The notes under the pieces: generated by a model
Seen by the model: the letters and a program-made list of their open reading frames with translations, nothing else
The model's database searches: none
Told to the model about the DNA's origin: nothing
Shown here: in pieces, positions 1 to 11,877 of the stretch
Numbering within the stretch: the stretch's first letter is position 1
How the letters are laid out: the number at the start of each line of letters is the position of its first letter
NCBI GenBank assembly: GCA_910574455.1
Contig: CAJSYZ010000011.1
Coordinates: 806,001 to 870,000, forward strand
Length of the DNA stretch: 64,000 nucleotides
Origin: Trichaptum fuscoviolaceum
Lineage: Eukaryota > Basidiomycota > Agaricomycetes > Hymenochaetales > Trichaptaceae
Direction: 5' to 3'
Program-made: the position numbers and the translations under genes

Positions 1-1
1 C

Positions 2-550
2 GATCCTGCGACGATTTCGGGCGCTGGAACTAGCTCGCGGGTGTGGAATGCGACACTGACGGGCGTGACGGACGGTACTTCCTCAACGAACGCACGCGAC
101 CATCTCCTTGTGCGCGCAAGGGCTCCGCCCGCAATCCCATGGTCTTCCCCTCCGTGGACTATGACAACGATACGTTCGGGTTCAACTCGGGCTCTGGGAA
201 ATACGCGTTCATACATCAGGCGCTGGGCGCGGATATGTTCAGGTACTCGTGGAAGTACGGACAGAACTGGACGACATGGGCTGCATATGAGGGTGTGATG
301 AGCAACTGGTCTGCTGCATCAGCCTATACTGTTGTGCATGCGGACAGGAATTATGCTCACCAGCGCCGTGTCCCTCACATCCTCGCCCATGGTCCGCTCA
401 ATACGTGGGGTTTCAACAGAGGAGTGAACTTCCTGTTGCACAATACTGTTAACGGACGCTGCGGCTGCGCTATGTCAACTAGAGACCCGGAGTTCTCCTA
501 CAGCCCACCTGACTACGACCCAACCCAAGATGGATCCCAGACCGACGGGA
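2..550 (+). pseudogene. alpha-1,3-glucan synthase fragment, frameshifted
   Basis: The reading frame that starts at base 2 gives a segment ending DHLLVR. After about base 115 the sensible frame moves by one and continues NPMVFPS, then GADMFRYSWKYGQNWTTW and HADRNYAHQRRVP. This order resembles the extracellular segment of fungal cell-wall alpha-1,3-glucan synthases (Ags/Mok), large membrane enzymes that polymerise alpha-glucan. Only a few hundred of the roughly 2400 residues are present, similarity fades after about base 450, and neither synthase nor transporter domain follows. The left part may lie outside the window, so a longer upstream relic is possible. The one-base shift and the fading 3' end make this a dead copy. 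The family call is from remembered motifs and moderately sure. Confidence 0.5.
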
Positions 551-1292
551 TAGTAAGTATCTTTGCGGAAACCAACGCCATTGGAGATCGTTATTCGTCC
601 AAAGAGAAGTCATCCGAAGGACAACCCCATATGTCATTGATATTATCAGCTACCGAGCCAAGTGCTAGTACTTGCCATTGCTTGGGATGCCAGCGTCCGG
701 GTAACCTGACATGGTGTGTGCTACCTATTCTCCCCTTTCTCTTTGCTCACGTCGCATCACTCCCAAGGGACTTCGCAACGACAAACTCATCAGCCATTTA
801 CAGCTCTCCAATCACTCTAACTCCGCCTATACTTCGCCCATCGCGTTCCAGCCATGCCATTTAGGCTCTCTGCTTCGTCACTATCTGCATCATTTAACTC
901 GAGTGGTGTGCTCGACACTACCTTTCATTCGACCTTTGAACCTCAATAGAAAGTACCCCTGTTCCTCGACAACCTGTTTTCGCCACCCATGCCACCCGAT
1001 CAGTAGCCGGACCAGCCCAGTTATCGTTATTCAAGCACCCCAATCCCAAAACGTTCGCCAAGTTCTTGTGCTACTCGTCGACTGATTCGCCTCCTTCGAC
1101 GATTCTGCGCACAGGGTATTGCTTCCGATGCACCCCGGACAACCCCCAATCGATCTGTCCATCATCGACCCACGCTTTTGCCTCCGCCGCCCCAGCATAT
1201 CCTTTGAAACGATTGTTGAGGACACTCACTTGCAGGGAAATTAGAGTTGGCAATGTCAAGTAGACGATGCCAACTTGGCATCGCCATTGCCT
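551..1292. other. no gene recognised
   Basis: A GTAAGT donor-like site lies at the end of the glucan-synthase relic, but no continuation in frame was found. The overlapping small open frames here show no family motif. I see nothing else that I can support. Confidence 0.4.
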
Positions 1293-1900
1293 GCCAGTAT
1301 AGCAGAGGCTTTTTCATTACATCGTAGGCACCTTTTCTTCGACGCTCGTTTGCTCACTGAACTTCAGAGTTAGGATGTACGCCTTGGGTCCATTAGTTTG
1401 GACGGCAGGTCCCCTTCCGAAAACGTAAGCGTATTCTTCTTCCATCTGTTCTTGAATGCCGTTCTCACCCTCAATTGCAGTGTAGGAAGTTGCCACCCAT
1501 GTATCCATTGTTCTCAGTCCAATAGAGTTGGTATTGTCTACTCGACATAGCCAGTATAGCAGAGGCTTTTTCTTCGATTGTAGGCAGCACATTTCTTCGA
1601 CTCTTGCTCTCGCATACTAAACCTCAGAGTTAGTGTAAGCCTCGGGTCCATTAGCTTGGACGGCAGATCCCCTTCCGAAAACGTGAGTTTGTTTATCTTC
1701 TTTTCTTGTAGTGCAATCTAACCGTCAGACGCAGTGTAGGAAGTTGCCACCCATTTTCCTGGGTCCAATCCTGAATCCATTCTCTTAAGTAGCAAACCAC
1801 TTCTGAAAATGTGAGCATTTACACTCTTATTTGCTTGCTACCTTTTTCACCCTCAGTCTAGGAAGTTTGCCATCCAGTCTTCAACAACCATCCTGGTGCA
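1293..1900. repeat. decayed tandem repeat, unit about 258 bp, roughly 2.4 copies
   Basis: The words GCCAGTATAGCAGAGGC (1293 and 1550) and GGGTCCATTAG (1386 and 1644) recur 257-258 bp apart. The word GAAGTTGCCACCCA recurs near 1486 and 1738, with a weaker form near 1863. Copies share blocks such as CCCCTTCCGAAAACGT but differ by many substitutions and small indels, so the array is old. No coding function is apparent. Confidence 0.65.
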
Positions 1901-3802
1901 GTTACTGAAGCACCCGAGTTTGCGTCCACTGAGCGACCTTGTTGATCAACCGCTTGCGCCTCGACAGTTTCCTCGGCTTACTGACATTCGCCTGTCAGCG
2001 ACCTATGATACATACGACCTGTCGGGCTAGCGCCAAACACACCCTTGCTTGTCAGTCACAAGCATACTGGTGAGCGTCGTGTCAAGTCCCGTGATGCACG
2101 TCATTTGCTACTTGCTGCCCCTATTCAAGATTGTACGTCCATCTTTCTATTGTTTCACGTTGACATCCTGATTTCTCGTAACAGTGATCGAAAAGGACCC
2201 ATTCCAGCAGTTCTCAGCAGCCAAGAAAGCAAAGTACCGAAGAAGTCATCAAGAGTAGAGCCACCCTGTCCTGAGGTCCCATGTCTCGAGTAGTCAATCA
2301 ACCCTCTCAGCCACTCCCTGTGGTACCTTGTCAACAGCAGCACCATGCACAGTCCTGCTGGGGGGATTGCCTAGGCCAGGCATTTCCTCATCAGCGGCAG
2401 ATCTAGGCCAGATTTAATGCTGCAAGGTTTGACTAGACAGACTGCGCGCAGGCCAGGCTCAGTCTCGTCGGCGTCAAGGTCGCCCAGGAAGCGCACACAT
2501 TCTCGCGCTCACGATTTCAACTCTCCACATAACAATTCCACCCAAGACTGCAACGACAACGACCACTCCTGGACATTTTGCTCTTTGCCCCTCTCGCCTT
2601 GCTCCGTACCCGCTCTGCTTCTGTGGTCGTTTCCCCCTCACCTAGGGACCTTGGGATAGCTCTAGCTCTGGAAAGCAGCCTGGATTGAGTCTTGCTCTGA
2701 GTCGATCCATCTTTTCTTCTCTCATCTAACCGGTCTCGTCTCGTTCTAATGTCCAGCTGGGCGATGTTCAATAGTCAAGGAGTCCTGTGACCTACCTTAC
2801 GCACGAAGAGTGGCTGGCTATCACTGCTTCGACCTATTAGAATATATGCTCTATTTGTTGTAACAAAACCTTTGCTGCTGTGTTTAATATTGGACCGTGC
2901 CTACCACTTGCAATTCCTGGTGACCTACAAGACCGTTCAATATCAAGAATTTTTCTCTGTCTCTTCTACTAAGTAAAGAAATCGAATACATTGTATGACA
3001 GAAATACCCAACTCTGTAGTGGGTTCAGCACTATCAATAAATTTCATTCACATGTCCCAGCCAAGACACCCCTTCGTCCTCGCAAACCCTAGCCCACACT
3101 CGCCCTCGGCCACGTCTACGCACGTGCCCCAACGGAACACAAGTCCAAATCACAAGGGTCCCAAGTAAAGCCAGGGAGCTTGCCACCACGGTGGCCCATA
3201 TTGCAATTTGTATACTTATGTCATATTACTCTATTTACCAAATCAGCTGTGAACGCATTTCAATTGGCCGGTCAATCTCTCCGTCACGGATGGCACTCGG
3301 AGAGAGAGTTAGACAGCATGGAGGTCAAATTGTATCCTTGGTTCAGCACTTCAAGTAAAGTGCTATGAAATGAACATTCAGGTGCTATTGTTACCAGTGA
3401 CTAGTATGTAATAGTACTCTCTCAAGTTGCTGTACGTACTCAATTCAAGCTCCGCCATTATAATTGTGTACAGAGAAACAATACATAATTAAAGGTAACA
3501 TGCATTGATCTCCATTAGTGCAGGTAAATATGCAATAATGACAGTACATCAAGGGCAACTTTTAGTTAAGTAAAATGTTTTGATTGCGGACTTCGGGAAA
3601 GTATCTTTAGCGGACTTTAAATTCCTAAACACCAAATTAAGGAATTACCAGGTTCACTACCTTGAAGTTGCTTACAAATTAACTTATGACGCCAGCTCGG
3701 CGCGCCAATAACCTCGTGCCAGACGCGTTGCCGACTCTTTACAACAAGTGTTGAATACGCGTTGGTCGACGCTCAGACCTTTCAAACGGACTACTATCCA
3801 CA
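1901..3802. other. intergenic, no gene recognised
   Basis: Only short open frames without family motifs occur. The part from about 2800 to 3700 is AT-rich. The last 100 bp should hold the promoter of the WHI2-like gene that starts at 3803. Confidence 0.4.
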
Positions 3803-5199
3803 ATGGCAACTCTAGCAGCATCATCCTCGCCAATAACTCAGGTTCAGCAGCAACCGGTGCAAACGAATCTGCAGCCTCAGCTACTGACTCGTCTCCAACT
3901 CGACCTTCGCGGAGAGCGCTTCTCTGTTGACCGCGAAACCATCATGAACCTTCCTGAGTCTGTACTGCTGTGCTTATTTCCTAATGGACTTGTGTTAAGT
4001 CGGCAGAGTGTGGCTTTGTCGGACGGTGGGGATGGCGAAGAGGATGAAGAGATTTATGCGGTCGACGTGAGTGCCATATGTTTCGGAAGGGGCGTTTGCA
4101 TGCTCATCCTTCGAGATAGTTTGATCCCAAGTGTTTCTCCTACGTGTTGAACTTCTTCCGAAGTGCTTCGGATACCTTCTACGGAACAGCGACGACGCCA
4201 GGCTTGTTTGCTGCCCAGCAGCATCTCGCCGACAATGCTCCATCCTCCGAGTTCGGGCCTGCACTTACTCAAAATCCTCTTCTCCACAAGCAGGCGATCA
4301 TTGTTTTAAGAGAGGAGCTGGAATACTTCGCCATACCGCCTAAAGATGGCAAGGCGTCAACAGACGAGAATGGCAACTCCAACGAGCCCCTGCTGGAAAT
4401 AAAGCGCGAATGTGGACAGGTTCTACTCGAGAAGCGCAATATATTCACTGCCTTGCAGCGCAACGTGAACAAGGAGAATAACGTAGCTGAGCAGCATCTG
4501 ATAGATATGTTGTGCATGAGGTACGTTTTCATTTATGCTGGCGTCATTCTCGCATCACCCGTACCGTCACCGTCAGATGACTGTGGCAACCTCCACTGTG
4601 TCTGCGATAGCGCTAGCGCCAGTCGTTGCCATCCCTGTCGCATGACCGCTCCGGAGAGATCAACAGCCTCATGTCTTACGCTGCTCCCGAAATTTCCTCT
4701 TGGCTTACGTTAATTCTGCCTAGTTTTCTCACTGATGTTCATCTTTGTCGACCAGCGGCTTTGATCGGGAAGATACATGGGGGTTCCGAGCGCTAGAGCC
4801 CTCCCGGTGTTGTATCTCTTCCATCGCTCTTGTCTTGCTCAAAACAGGCATTATACACAACGGCCCCCCATACAACAGCGAGCCCGCAGTCACGGTCGAC
4901 TACGCACAGATGGGGACCGCTCAAAAACTGCTCCTCTTCTGGCGGAAACCTGCGGTGCGTTTATCTTTGCGCTTATTTCCTACTCCTGGGCTTGGTGACT
5001 CGTGACTGACTCATATGGGCGCATTCACAGCGCAAATGCTGGTGGGATGGTTCGGAGGTAGAGGCGCGGCTTCCCGGTCAAGATCCGCTCAGCATCAAGC
5101 TATGGGCACGCCGCGTGTGGACTCTTGAGCTCAGTCTGGTGAGTCTGTCGCCCTGGCAGCGTCCCCGCCTGTCATATTTTCCAGAACAACACAAACTGA
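3803..5199 (+). CDS. WHI2: WHI2-like BTB/POZ growth-regulation protein
   Basis: I read five exons: 3803-4066, 4120-4520, 4756-4954, 5031-5138 and 5185-5199, giving 328 residues with clean GT-AG joins. The N-terminal half holds a BTB/POZ-type core: an RGERFSVDRETIMNLPESVL stretch at residues 36-55, a negatively charged loop, then FDPKCFSYVLNFF. The C-terminal half has SGFDREDTWGFRALEPSRCC and ends in KLWARRVWTLELSL. This arrangement matches fungal Whi2, a cytosolic adaptor that, with Psr-type phosphatases, couples nutrient or stress signals to growth arrest and TORC1 restraint; that role is known from yeast and inferred here. Intron 2 (235 bp) is long for this genome, so an additional small exon there cannot be excluded. 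LTO1 follows on the same strand. Confidence 0.75.
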
Positions 5200-5853
5200 T
5201 TTACTCTATCCCTTTCAATCCGCTATTTCGTTAAAAAATTCCGAACCCATCCTGAATCTCGCTACATGACGTACTACTCCCGAACAACAGATCTGAAAAG
5301 GACTACTCGGATTCTTGCGGGGTTTTTTCCCAATAATGGTCATGATACGGCACTGCTTTACGCGCGTTTGCGTATATGGCTTCATATTTTGTTACTTTCG
5401 CCGGTATCGAACCCTTGAGGACACGGCCTACGCTATCCCTGGCGGTCGCGTCATTGCCGTACGTCTTATCTTGGAGTGCATTGTTCCCTACAGAACCCTT
5501 ATCGCTATTCTCTGTCGCCTGCATGCTGTCTATTCCATTGTACACGGATGGTTTTAAAATCTTACTATTGCCTTCTATTCACTTTTTTGAAAATCACATC
5601 GTCTGAGAAGTGGGGAATAGTATTTCTCATCGTCCCTTCCGCTTACTGCCTATATAGTGCTCAGAGATAGTGAACGCTGTTGGTCTTTGATGATTTCTCT
5701 CTACTCGAAAATACCCTTATAACAATAACTTGAAGCCGTTTGTCGGCAAAGTCCGAACCTACAAGTTGAAGTTCCTAAAACAGACAACGATCGGAAGTCT
5801 AAATTTGCGGACCGCTCTTTCCATCTGTCTACCATCTGTTTACACACTTTGCC
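5200..5853. other. intergenic between WHI2-like gene and LTO1
   Basis: Open frames on both strands between 5303 and 5557 mirror each other and have no recognisable motif or splice structure. The stretch probably contains the WHI2 3' UTR and the LTO1 promoter. Confidence 0.4.
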
Positions 5854-6578
5854 ATGCAGCAGCCAGCAGACAACACATTTGATCTCGAAGATCTCGTTGA
5901 TCTTGAACAACAGTGAATAGAATCTACAATTTAATTAAGTGCTACTCAATCCGATCTCGGAAACAATCAGATTCTATGATGTGGGGTATACGGATGGCTT
6001 CGAGCATGGGCAGATCCATGGGCGCATAGAGGGACGCGAGCTTGGACGTCAGAAGGGCTTCGAGATGTGGGAAGAACTCGGTTTCTATGAGGGCTTCGCA
6101 ATGATGTGGAAAGTCGCAAGCGAGAATGGCGATGGGTAGATATTGATACTCCCACTTATTCATTCACAGACGAACTAACGTACAATGCTCATCTCCTCAC
6201 ACTCCATGGCCACACACTGCGATGATGCTGATGCCCAACTGTGTCTCTGCCGATCAAAGTCGTGTCATGCGAACTGCAAACCAGCTGCTTGAGCTCATTG
6301 CTCAGTTTCCGATGGAGAACCCTTCGCATACTGATTCCGCGGACGTGGATATCCCGAGGCTCTTCAGCCAGATTCGATCTAAGTATAAAATGCTCTGTGC
6401 ACTCGTAGGCGTCAGATCCGATGTCCGAGATAGTGCAGGCGAATCCGACACTCTTGCCACTCGACTAAATGGTGCTGATAGTAACAAGGGAGACAATGCC
6501 AAATCGAGTTTGAAGAAGAACTCGGTCTGGAGGATCGACAGTGTCGCAGATGGAGGCGGAGGTACAACAAGTTTATAA
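5854..6578 (+). CDS. LTO1: LTO1/ORAOV1 homolog, Fe-S target adaptor
   Basis: Three exons (5854-5912, 5971-6135, 6260-6578) give 180 residues. Exon 1 encodes MQQPADNTFDLEDLVDLEQQ. Exon 2 opens with FYDVGYTDGFEHG and continues as a run of glycines spaced four apart (YTDGFEHGQIHGRIEGRELG), the deca-GX3 signature of the Yae1/Lto1 family. Exon 3 has RTANQLLELIAQFP and DVDIPRLFSQIRSKYKMLCA, the usual C-terminal half of Lto1. In yeast Lto1 works with Yae1 to hand the Fe-S protein Rli1/ABCE1 to the cytosolic iron-sulfur targeting machinery; that role is transferred by homology. The 124-bp second intron has alternative AG sites, so the junction near residue 75 is the least certain. A Ser/Gly-rich tail after about residue 120 is poorly conserved in this family. 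Confidence 0.85.
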
Positions 6579-7238
6579 AAGGGTGCACACGAGATTGGTG
6601 ACTCATTGTAAGCATTTGAGTACTCCTTATCGTGTGTTGCTTCTGCTCAGTAACTCAAGGGAAAAGATTATCGCATAATTGCGCTCGGATATTCATGGAC
6701 GGATCATACCGGACAGCCAATGGTGTCGCGACCGATATTACTTCCGATGCGCGTTGGATGTGCCTTGTATGTGTACATGTGTTCCTGCTCTTGAGGAAAT
6801 GATATTTTGACATAGAGGCCTCAGGGATTGGGTTGCAGTTAAGCGACCCCCCCCCCCCCCTTTTCAAGAGCGAGGCGATTTGATCTTCCACGTATGAACA
6901 GTATTGTATGGAGTCGGTTTATCCTTTATTCAACCTCTTCATTCATCACTTTTCATATTGATTACCCATCGCTACGATAGAGAGTATACAGAATTCCTCA
7001 AGTTTATTCCTATGTTCATTATATCTGCTTTCATTACATACTTGTTGTAGCGAAAAAGCTAAGAAATAAACCTTTTCACAATACTTCGTTGGAGATAATC
7101 TTAGTCCCATGCGACGGATGCTTAGGAGATATAGCTAGTGGGAAGAAAGCAAGCTCGAATTTTGTGCTATTCAATCTAGTTGTGATACATCATAACTAAT
7201 CGTGCCGTCATAAATGTATAATGTCCTCCAACTTCGCT
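6579..7238. other. intergenic, 3' ends of LTO1 and mucin-like gene A
   Basis: The genes on either side converge here. It contains a run of 14 C residues (6847-6860) and AT-rich DNA near 6900-7080. No gene was recognised. Confidence 0.45.
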
Positions 7239-9377
7239 TTAAGTAGAAGTTGGCGCAGTGGAGGAGGTAGCACTAACAGTGACGGAATCGACTACAGTTG
7301 AAGTCGATGTTACCACTTCCGTCGATGTAAAAGTAACTGTTTCGTTTACTGTCTGTGTTTCAGTCGTCGTCGTCGCAGGCGCCGTTACGGTGTGTGTCTC
7401 AGTTGCAGTCGACGTCACTGGCGAGCCCGTAACCGTCTGGTATGACGTTACGGTCGTTGTAGACGTAACGGGCGGTGCGGTTATGGTCTGAACGACGGTC
7501 GAGGTGGCAGTCGATGTCGATGTCGATGTCACAGGTGTTCCAGTAACTGTTGAGGTCGTATGAGCAGTCACAGGTGGTGCAGTGTGTGTGCTCACAACCA
7601 CGGTGGTAGAGTGAGCAGTCACTGGCGATCCCGTTACGGTACTGACGGTAGTCCCAGTTGCACCTGTATTGGAAGTAGTCGAAACAACTGTCGAAGTTGA
7701 GGTCGAGGTAGTTGTACCCGTAGCGATGGATGTGCTAGTTACTGTCGTTGCGGGTGCACTGGAAGTGGATGTTGAGCTCGTGGTGGGTGTGGTGGAGACC
7801 GATGTTGTGACGGGAGTCGTAGAGGAGGTAGAGACTGACGATGTCGTAGAATCAGTGGTGACAGGCGATGTCGTAGAGTCGGTGCTGACAGACGATGTCG
7901 TAGAATCAGTGGTGACAGGCGAAGTCGTAGAATCGGTCGTGACAGACGAAGTCGTAGAATCAGAGGTGGCAGACGAAGTCGTAGAAGCAGAGGTGGCAGA
8001 CGAAGTCGTAGAGTCGGTGGTAACAGACGATATCGTCGAGTCGGTCGTAACGGAGGAAGTCGTAGAGTCAGAAGTGACAATCGACGTGGTAGAGTCGGTC
8101 GTGACAGACGATGTCGTAGAGTCAGTAGTGCCGGTCGATGTCGTAGAGTCAGTGCTGACAGTTGTGTCGGTAGGCACTGACGTATCCGATGTGTCTGTCG
8201 AAATGGTATCAGTGGGTGCGGAAGTGTCCGTAGTAGTCGACGTTGTATCGGTAGGCGCAGACGTGTCGGTAGAGACCGTAGACGTTGTAGAGTCTGTAGA
8301 GTCGGTCGACGTTGTAGAGTCTGTGGAATCAGTCGATGTAGTATCGGTGGGTGCAGACGTGTCAGTAGAATCCGTCGTCGTAGTATCAGTAGGCGCAGAC
8401 GTGTCGGTGGAATCAGTTGACGTCGTATCCGTGGGCGCCGAAGTGTCCGTGGTGTCGGTCGATGTTGTGGAATCTGTGGTATCCGTCGACGTAGTATCCG
8501 TAGGCGTAGACGTGTCAGTAGTGTCTGTGGGTGCAGGTGTGTCCGTATCCGTCGACGACGTATCAGTAGGTACTGATGTGTCAGTTGATTCAGTCGACGA
8601 GGTGTCGGTGGGCGCAGAAGTGTCTGTAGTGTCAGTTGACGACGTATCTGTGGGCGCAGACGTGTCCGTGGTGTCCGTCGACGATGTCGAATCTGTGAAA
8701 ACCGTTGTCGTCGTATCTGTGGATGCAGTTGTGTCCGTAGAATCCGTCGTCGTCGTATCAGTCGGTGCAGATGTGTCAGTGGTGTCGGTCGACGAGGTAT
8801 CTGTCGGCGCAGATGTATCAGTTGTATCTGTCGACGTGGCCGAATCCGTAGAGTCTGTGGGTGAGGACGTATCCGTACTGTCCGTCGACGTAGTGGTATC
8901 AGTTGTATCAGTCGCAGACGCCGTATCTGTAGTGTCCGAATCCGTCGGCGACGTTGTATCTGTCGTGTCTGTCGATAATGTCGTGTCAGTGGTGTCTGTT
9001 GGCGAAGAGGTATCGGAGGTTGAGATGGTTGTGTCAGTGGTGGTAGGCGCAGAGGTGGATGTTACTGTGGAGATTCGCGAAGCACATTAGATCTTGAGAT
9101 TTGCTAATTACAATAGATATAGCTCACCAGGGCAGTCCGTTGGAGTAACCAGCGCGGTCTGATACACAGTAACCTGGCCATCGCAAGTCGCGGTCGGGTC
9201 CGGATCTACCGAGCTGGAATCCGTATCTGACTGACGAGCCCAGATATTCCTGAACACATTGCGGCGTGCTGGACTTTCGAATGAGTCAGGCTTGGGGGCT
9301 GCCACCGCGAGTGCCTGCGGCGCAAGGGCGCAGGCAAGGACCGTGTAAGAAAGCAGTTGGCCTTGGAGAAACTTCAT
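7239..9377 (-). CDS. secreted Ser/Thr/Asp-rich mucin-like protein A
   Basis: Two exons on the minus strand, 9377-9128 and 9064-7239, encode 691 residues. The start at 9377 was chosen because it opens a clear signal peptide (MKFLQGQLLSYTVLACALAP); the frame runs further upstream but without such a segment. Exon 1 also holds RR and AR pairs that could be processing sites and a short cysteine-containing part ending TDCPG. Exon 2 is almost only Thr, Ser, Asp, Ala, Pro and Val: many imperfect repeats of an STDTTDTSAPTDTT type, then a Val-rich C-terminus with TAPPVTST-like repeats. No hydrophobic GPI tail is visible, so the product is probably secreted and heavily O-mannosylated, possibly a wall or surface protein. 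It is a paralog of the gene at 11.9-13.6 kb. Function unknown. Confidence 0.75.
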
Positions 9378-9484
9378 GATGTTCGTGATGCGTGTTCGTA
9401 AAGGAGACGAGCAGAGAGACGGGGAAAAACAGAAGGGGAGTAAAAAATGAAGATCGGTAAAGTGGTCAGGGGGGCGCTTGCAGG

Positions 9485-9491
9485 TTTTATA
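9485..9491 (-). promoter_or_regulatory. TATA box of mucin-like gene A
   Basis: TATAAAA on the minus strand lies about 110 bp before the ATG at 9377. The paralog has TATAAG at the same distance, and the GCAGG sequence just downstream of it is shared, which supports a real core promoter. Confidence 0.55.
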
Positions 9492-9599
9492 GAAGTGATT
9501 GCTTGATGCCTGTAAGTGAGGCTTCCGACCCATCTCCTAAACATCATGTCTCACCCGCGACGTGCACATACCCATAGAGCACCCGAAGAGCACCAGAGA

Positions 9600-9740
9600 C
9601 TCCCGCTAGTTGAAAGACCTCCCATTGGAAGGTTTTGGTAGGCCGGGGGAGTTTCAGAGACATGACAGGTTATCCGGAACGTCTGAGACGTCATCAATTC
9701 GATCAACCCGAACCACAAAGAGATCGGCGCCGTTCAAGAT
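9600..9740 (-). promoter_or_regulatory. upstream block shared with mucin-like gene B
   Basis: The part around 9651-9730 aligns with 13829-13915. Shared words, in plus orientation, include GAGTTT, GACAGGT, CGTCA, CGATCA and AAAG.GATCGGC in the same order. The duplication that made the two genes therefore included at least 350 bp of upstream DNA, or these blocks are under selection as regulatory sites. Confidence 0.5.
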
Positions 9741-11877
9741 TGGCTCAGAGCAGTCGTTCCTGTTTTTCTCCCAGTATATTATCCAGTCAGTGCACATGAT
9801 GGTATACAGAAAGGTTGCTCGGCGACTCGAACGACGCAGTTCAAACTTTTAGTGGCAATTTCAGTTCTGACCGCGAGAGTAAAACCTAGTTTGTCAAGAT
9901 AATTAATAGATCCAATTTTCATGTATACCAGAGATACATTTTCCAATTCTTCAGATCTGTTAAGCGTCTTGCATAGTTAACAACAGAGTGAAAGCAAGAA
10001 CTGTAGCACCCGTAGAGTATTCGAACTTCGTGGATGAAATGAGCGAACGGTTCACTGGACCCTGAGCCTCATGATGGCGCTTGGCAGCCAAAACGTGAAC
10101 ACGCCGGAAGGTCCCGAAACCATGATTGAACTTGCAGTTCGGCGTTTACTCATAATCTCAGACCGCAAATAACGTACGTGCTCGTCTCACTGGCAATTAA
10201 AGTAGATATTTGTTGGAAAATGATATATACAAATTTATAGTACTGTAACGTAAGAGACTCGTGGGCGGAGCTATACAGATATACGCTTTTCATCTTGTCT
10301 CCTCTTTTGTCCAACCAGTCCAAGTCTCGTACTAACCAGACCAGGGGTACTTAGCGGCTGCGGGACTGCTTCGCCAGCGTACGCTTCGTTTGCTTGCTTG
10401 AATCTCAAAAAAGCAGCCAGCCTGGTCACGAGGCTACTGTCTAACCTGAAATGCTGAGATGATTGTAGCGTATTCAAGTTGGAGCCCGAAAGCCCTTAGG
10501 ACCGATCATACGTACATACTTACACGTATGAATTGAGTGGTTTAAATGTCCATTCCGACTTCTGCTTTTGAGAGTAGAGTAAGCCTTTTGTACCATTATT
10601 CTGTCGCGGTGGAATAGTTTGAGAAAGTTATCTTTATGCCATGCGGACACGGTTAGCGTACCAGAATCGACAGTGAGGGGCTTCTGTAGCTTCATATCTG
10701 AGATAAAGCAAAGTTAATAGTGGGCGGGCTTGCACTGTAGTTCAAGAGAGTCGGGGACTGGATAGCTTTTCTTGAGGCCAACAAATAATACTTAGTGAGG
10801 AGCGGTGACTGCGCACCTGCACTTTTCTAGACTAAATGAGTGAGCCAGATAAAAAAACATTTCTTTATCGTGATTCTTGAAAAAATCCCGATGATCTTTG
10901 GATCTACCGGCAAAGTAAAGGGCCGGGTTGAAGATGCAGGTTCACGGAAAGGCAAACTCCGTGCTCGACTCGGAGGTGAATGTGCTGTATGCTGAAGGCA
11001 CTAATATGAATACAACTGACAATTTGCCCTGCAATTCAACAGGGGATTATCCAGAGAAAAGGAATTAAGTTCGTAACTCATCACCACTGGCTTCCCGTGC
11101 GCAAACTTGAGTAATGTACACTTTGGTCGAGGTCTTTCGGAGTCGCCACCACGTGCGTTTCTGTAAGCGATTAGAAGTGAAGATGGCAACTTTAGGAGTA
11201 AAGGTCGCATACTCAGAACTCTCAAGATCATATAAGCCTATCCCGACCAGTACTTTCGATCAAGAGCATTATAGGCGAGCCTGACAAACAAGCAATGAAG
11301 CAGAACTCGAAAAAGCATTTCGGAAGATCCACGTTCATGAGTGTTTTGATCACTAGCTCATCTCCGAATAGACACCATAGAGGCGGGGGAAGAGGAAGCC
11401 ACAATGTCGGAACCCACGCCAACGGTTTACTCATGTAACTTGCAGTAAAGTTCGGAAGAAGCCGATACTAGTACTACTCTAGTATCGCATCTCAGGCCCA
11501 CTACTAGTATGAATCCGGCATTCATAGGTAGTACTACATAGTTAAAGTTTGTCGGCGGTCGGCCTAATAAGTAGTAGTAGCATCCGTCACCCGAGAAGGC
11601 GAAGGTGGCCTTTCATGATAAGCGAGACTCAGTGCATAGTCTTCTAAATTCTATATGTTCTGCACGCTCAATCTTCCATGAAGCAGTGATACTCTAACAC
11701 AGTGCTAACTTCTTCTCCAATTTCGATTGCAGTAAGTTAATATAAAAAAATCATAATATGATGTCCGTTCCACTCAAGTATAGATGTTTTAAATGCATGT
11801 TCATATCTATTTAAACACCATGACACTCATAATAGGTCGTTAATGTCAGGAAAAAATAAACTAGCTAGATGGAAATT
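9741..11877. other. intergenic between the two mucin-like genes
   Basis: No coding gene was recognised; small minus-strand frames at 10271-10695 and 11001-11434 lack motifs. A cluster of short inverted words of the CTAGTACTACTAG type occurs at 11466-11580, resembling clusters elsewhere in the window. Confidence 0.4.

Noticed and set aside
5303..5557. Overlapping 80-codon frames on both strands
   Set aside because: No family resemblance, start context or splice continuation; near-identical extent on both strands indicates chance.
6847..6860. Run of 14 C
   Set aside because: Simple homopolymer in a convergent intergenic region, without other signal; its length may be a sequencing artefact.
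7669..9090. 473-codon plus-strand frame rich in Val and Ser (VVSVGADVSV type)
   Set aside because: It is the antisense of the mucin-like gene. The strand is open because complements of Thr, Ser, Asp and Ala codons rarely give stops. It has no signal peptide or splice structure of its own, whereas the minus strand has both.
9610..9852. 80-codon plus-strand frame
   Set aside because: It lies in the conserved upstream block of mucin gene A and is not conserved as protein in the paralog.
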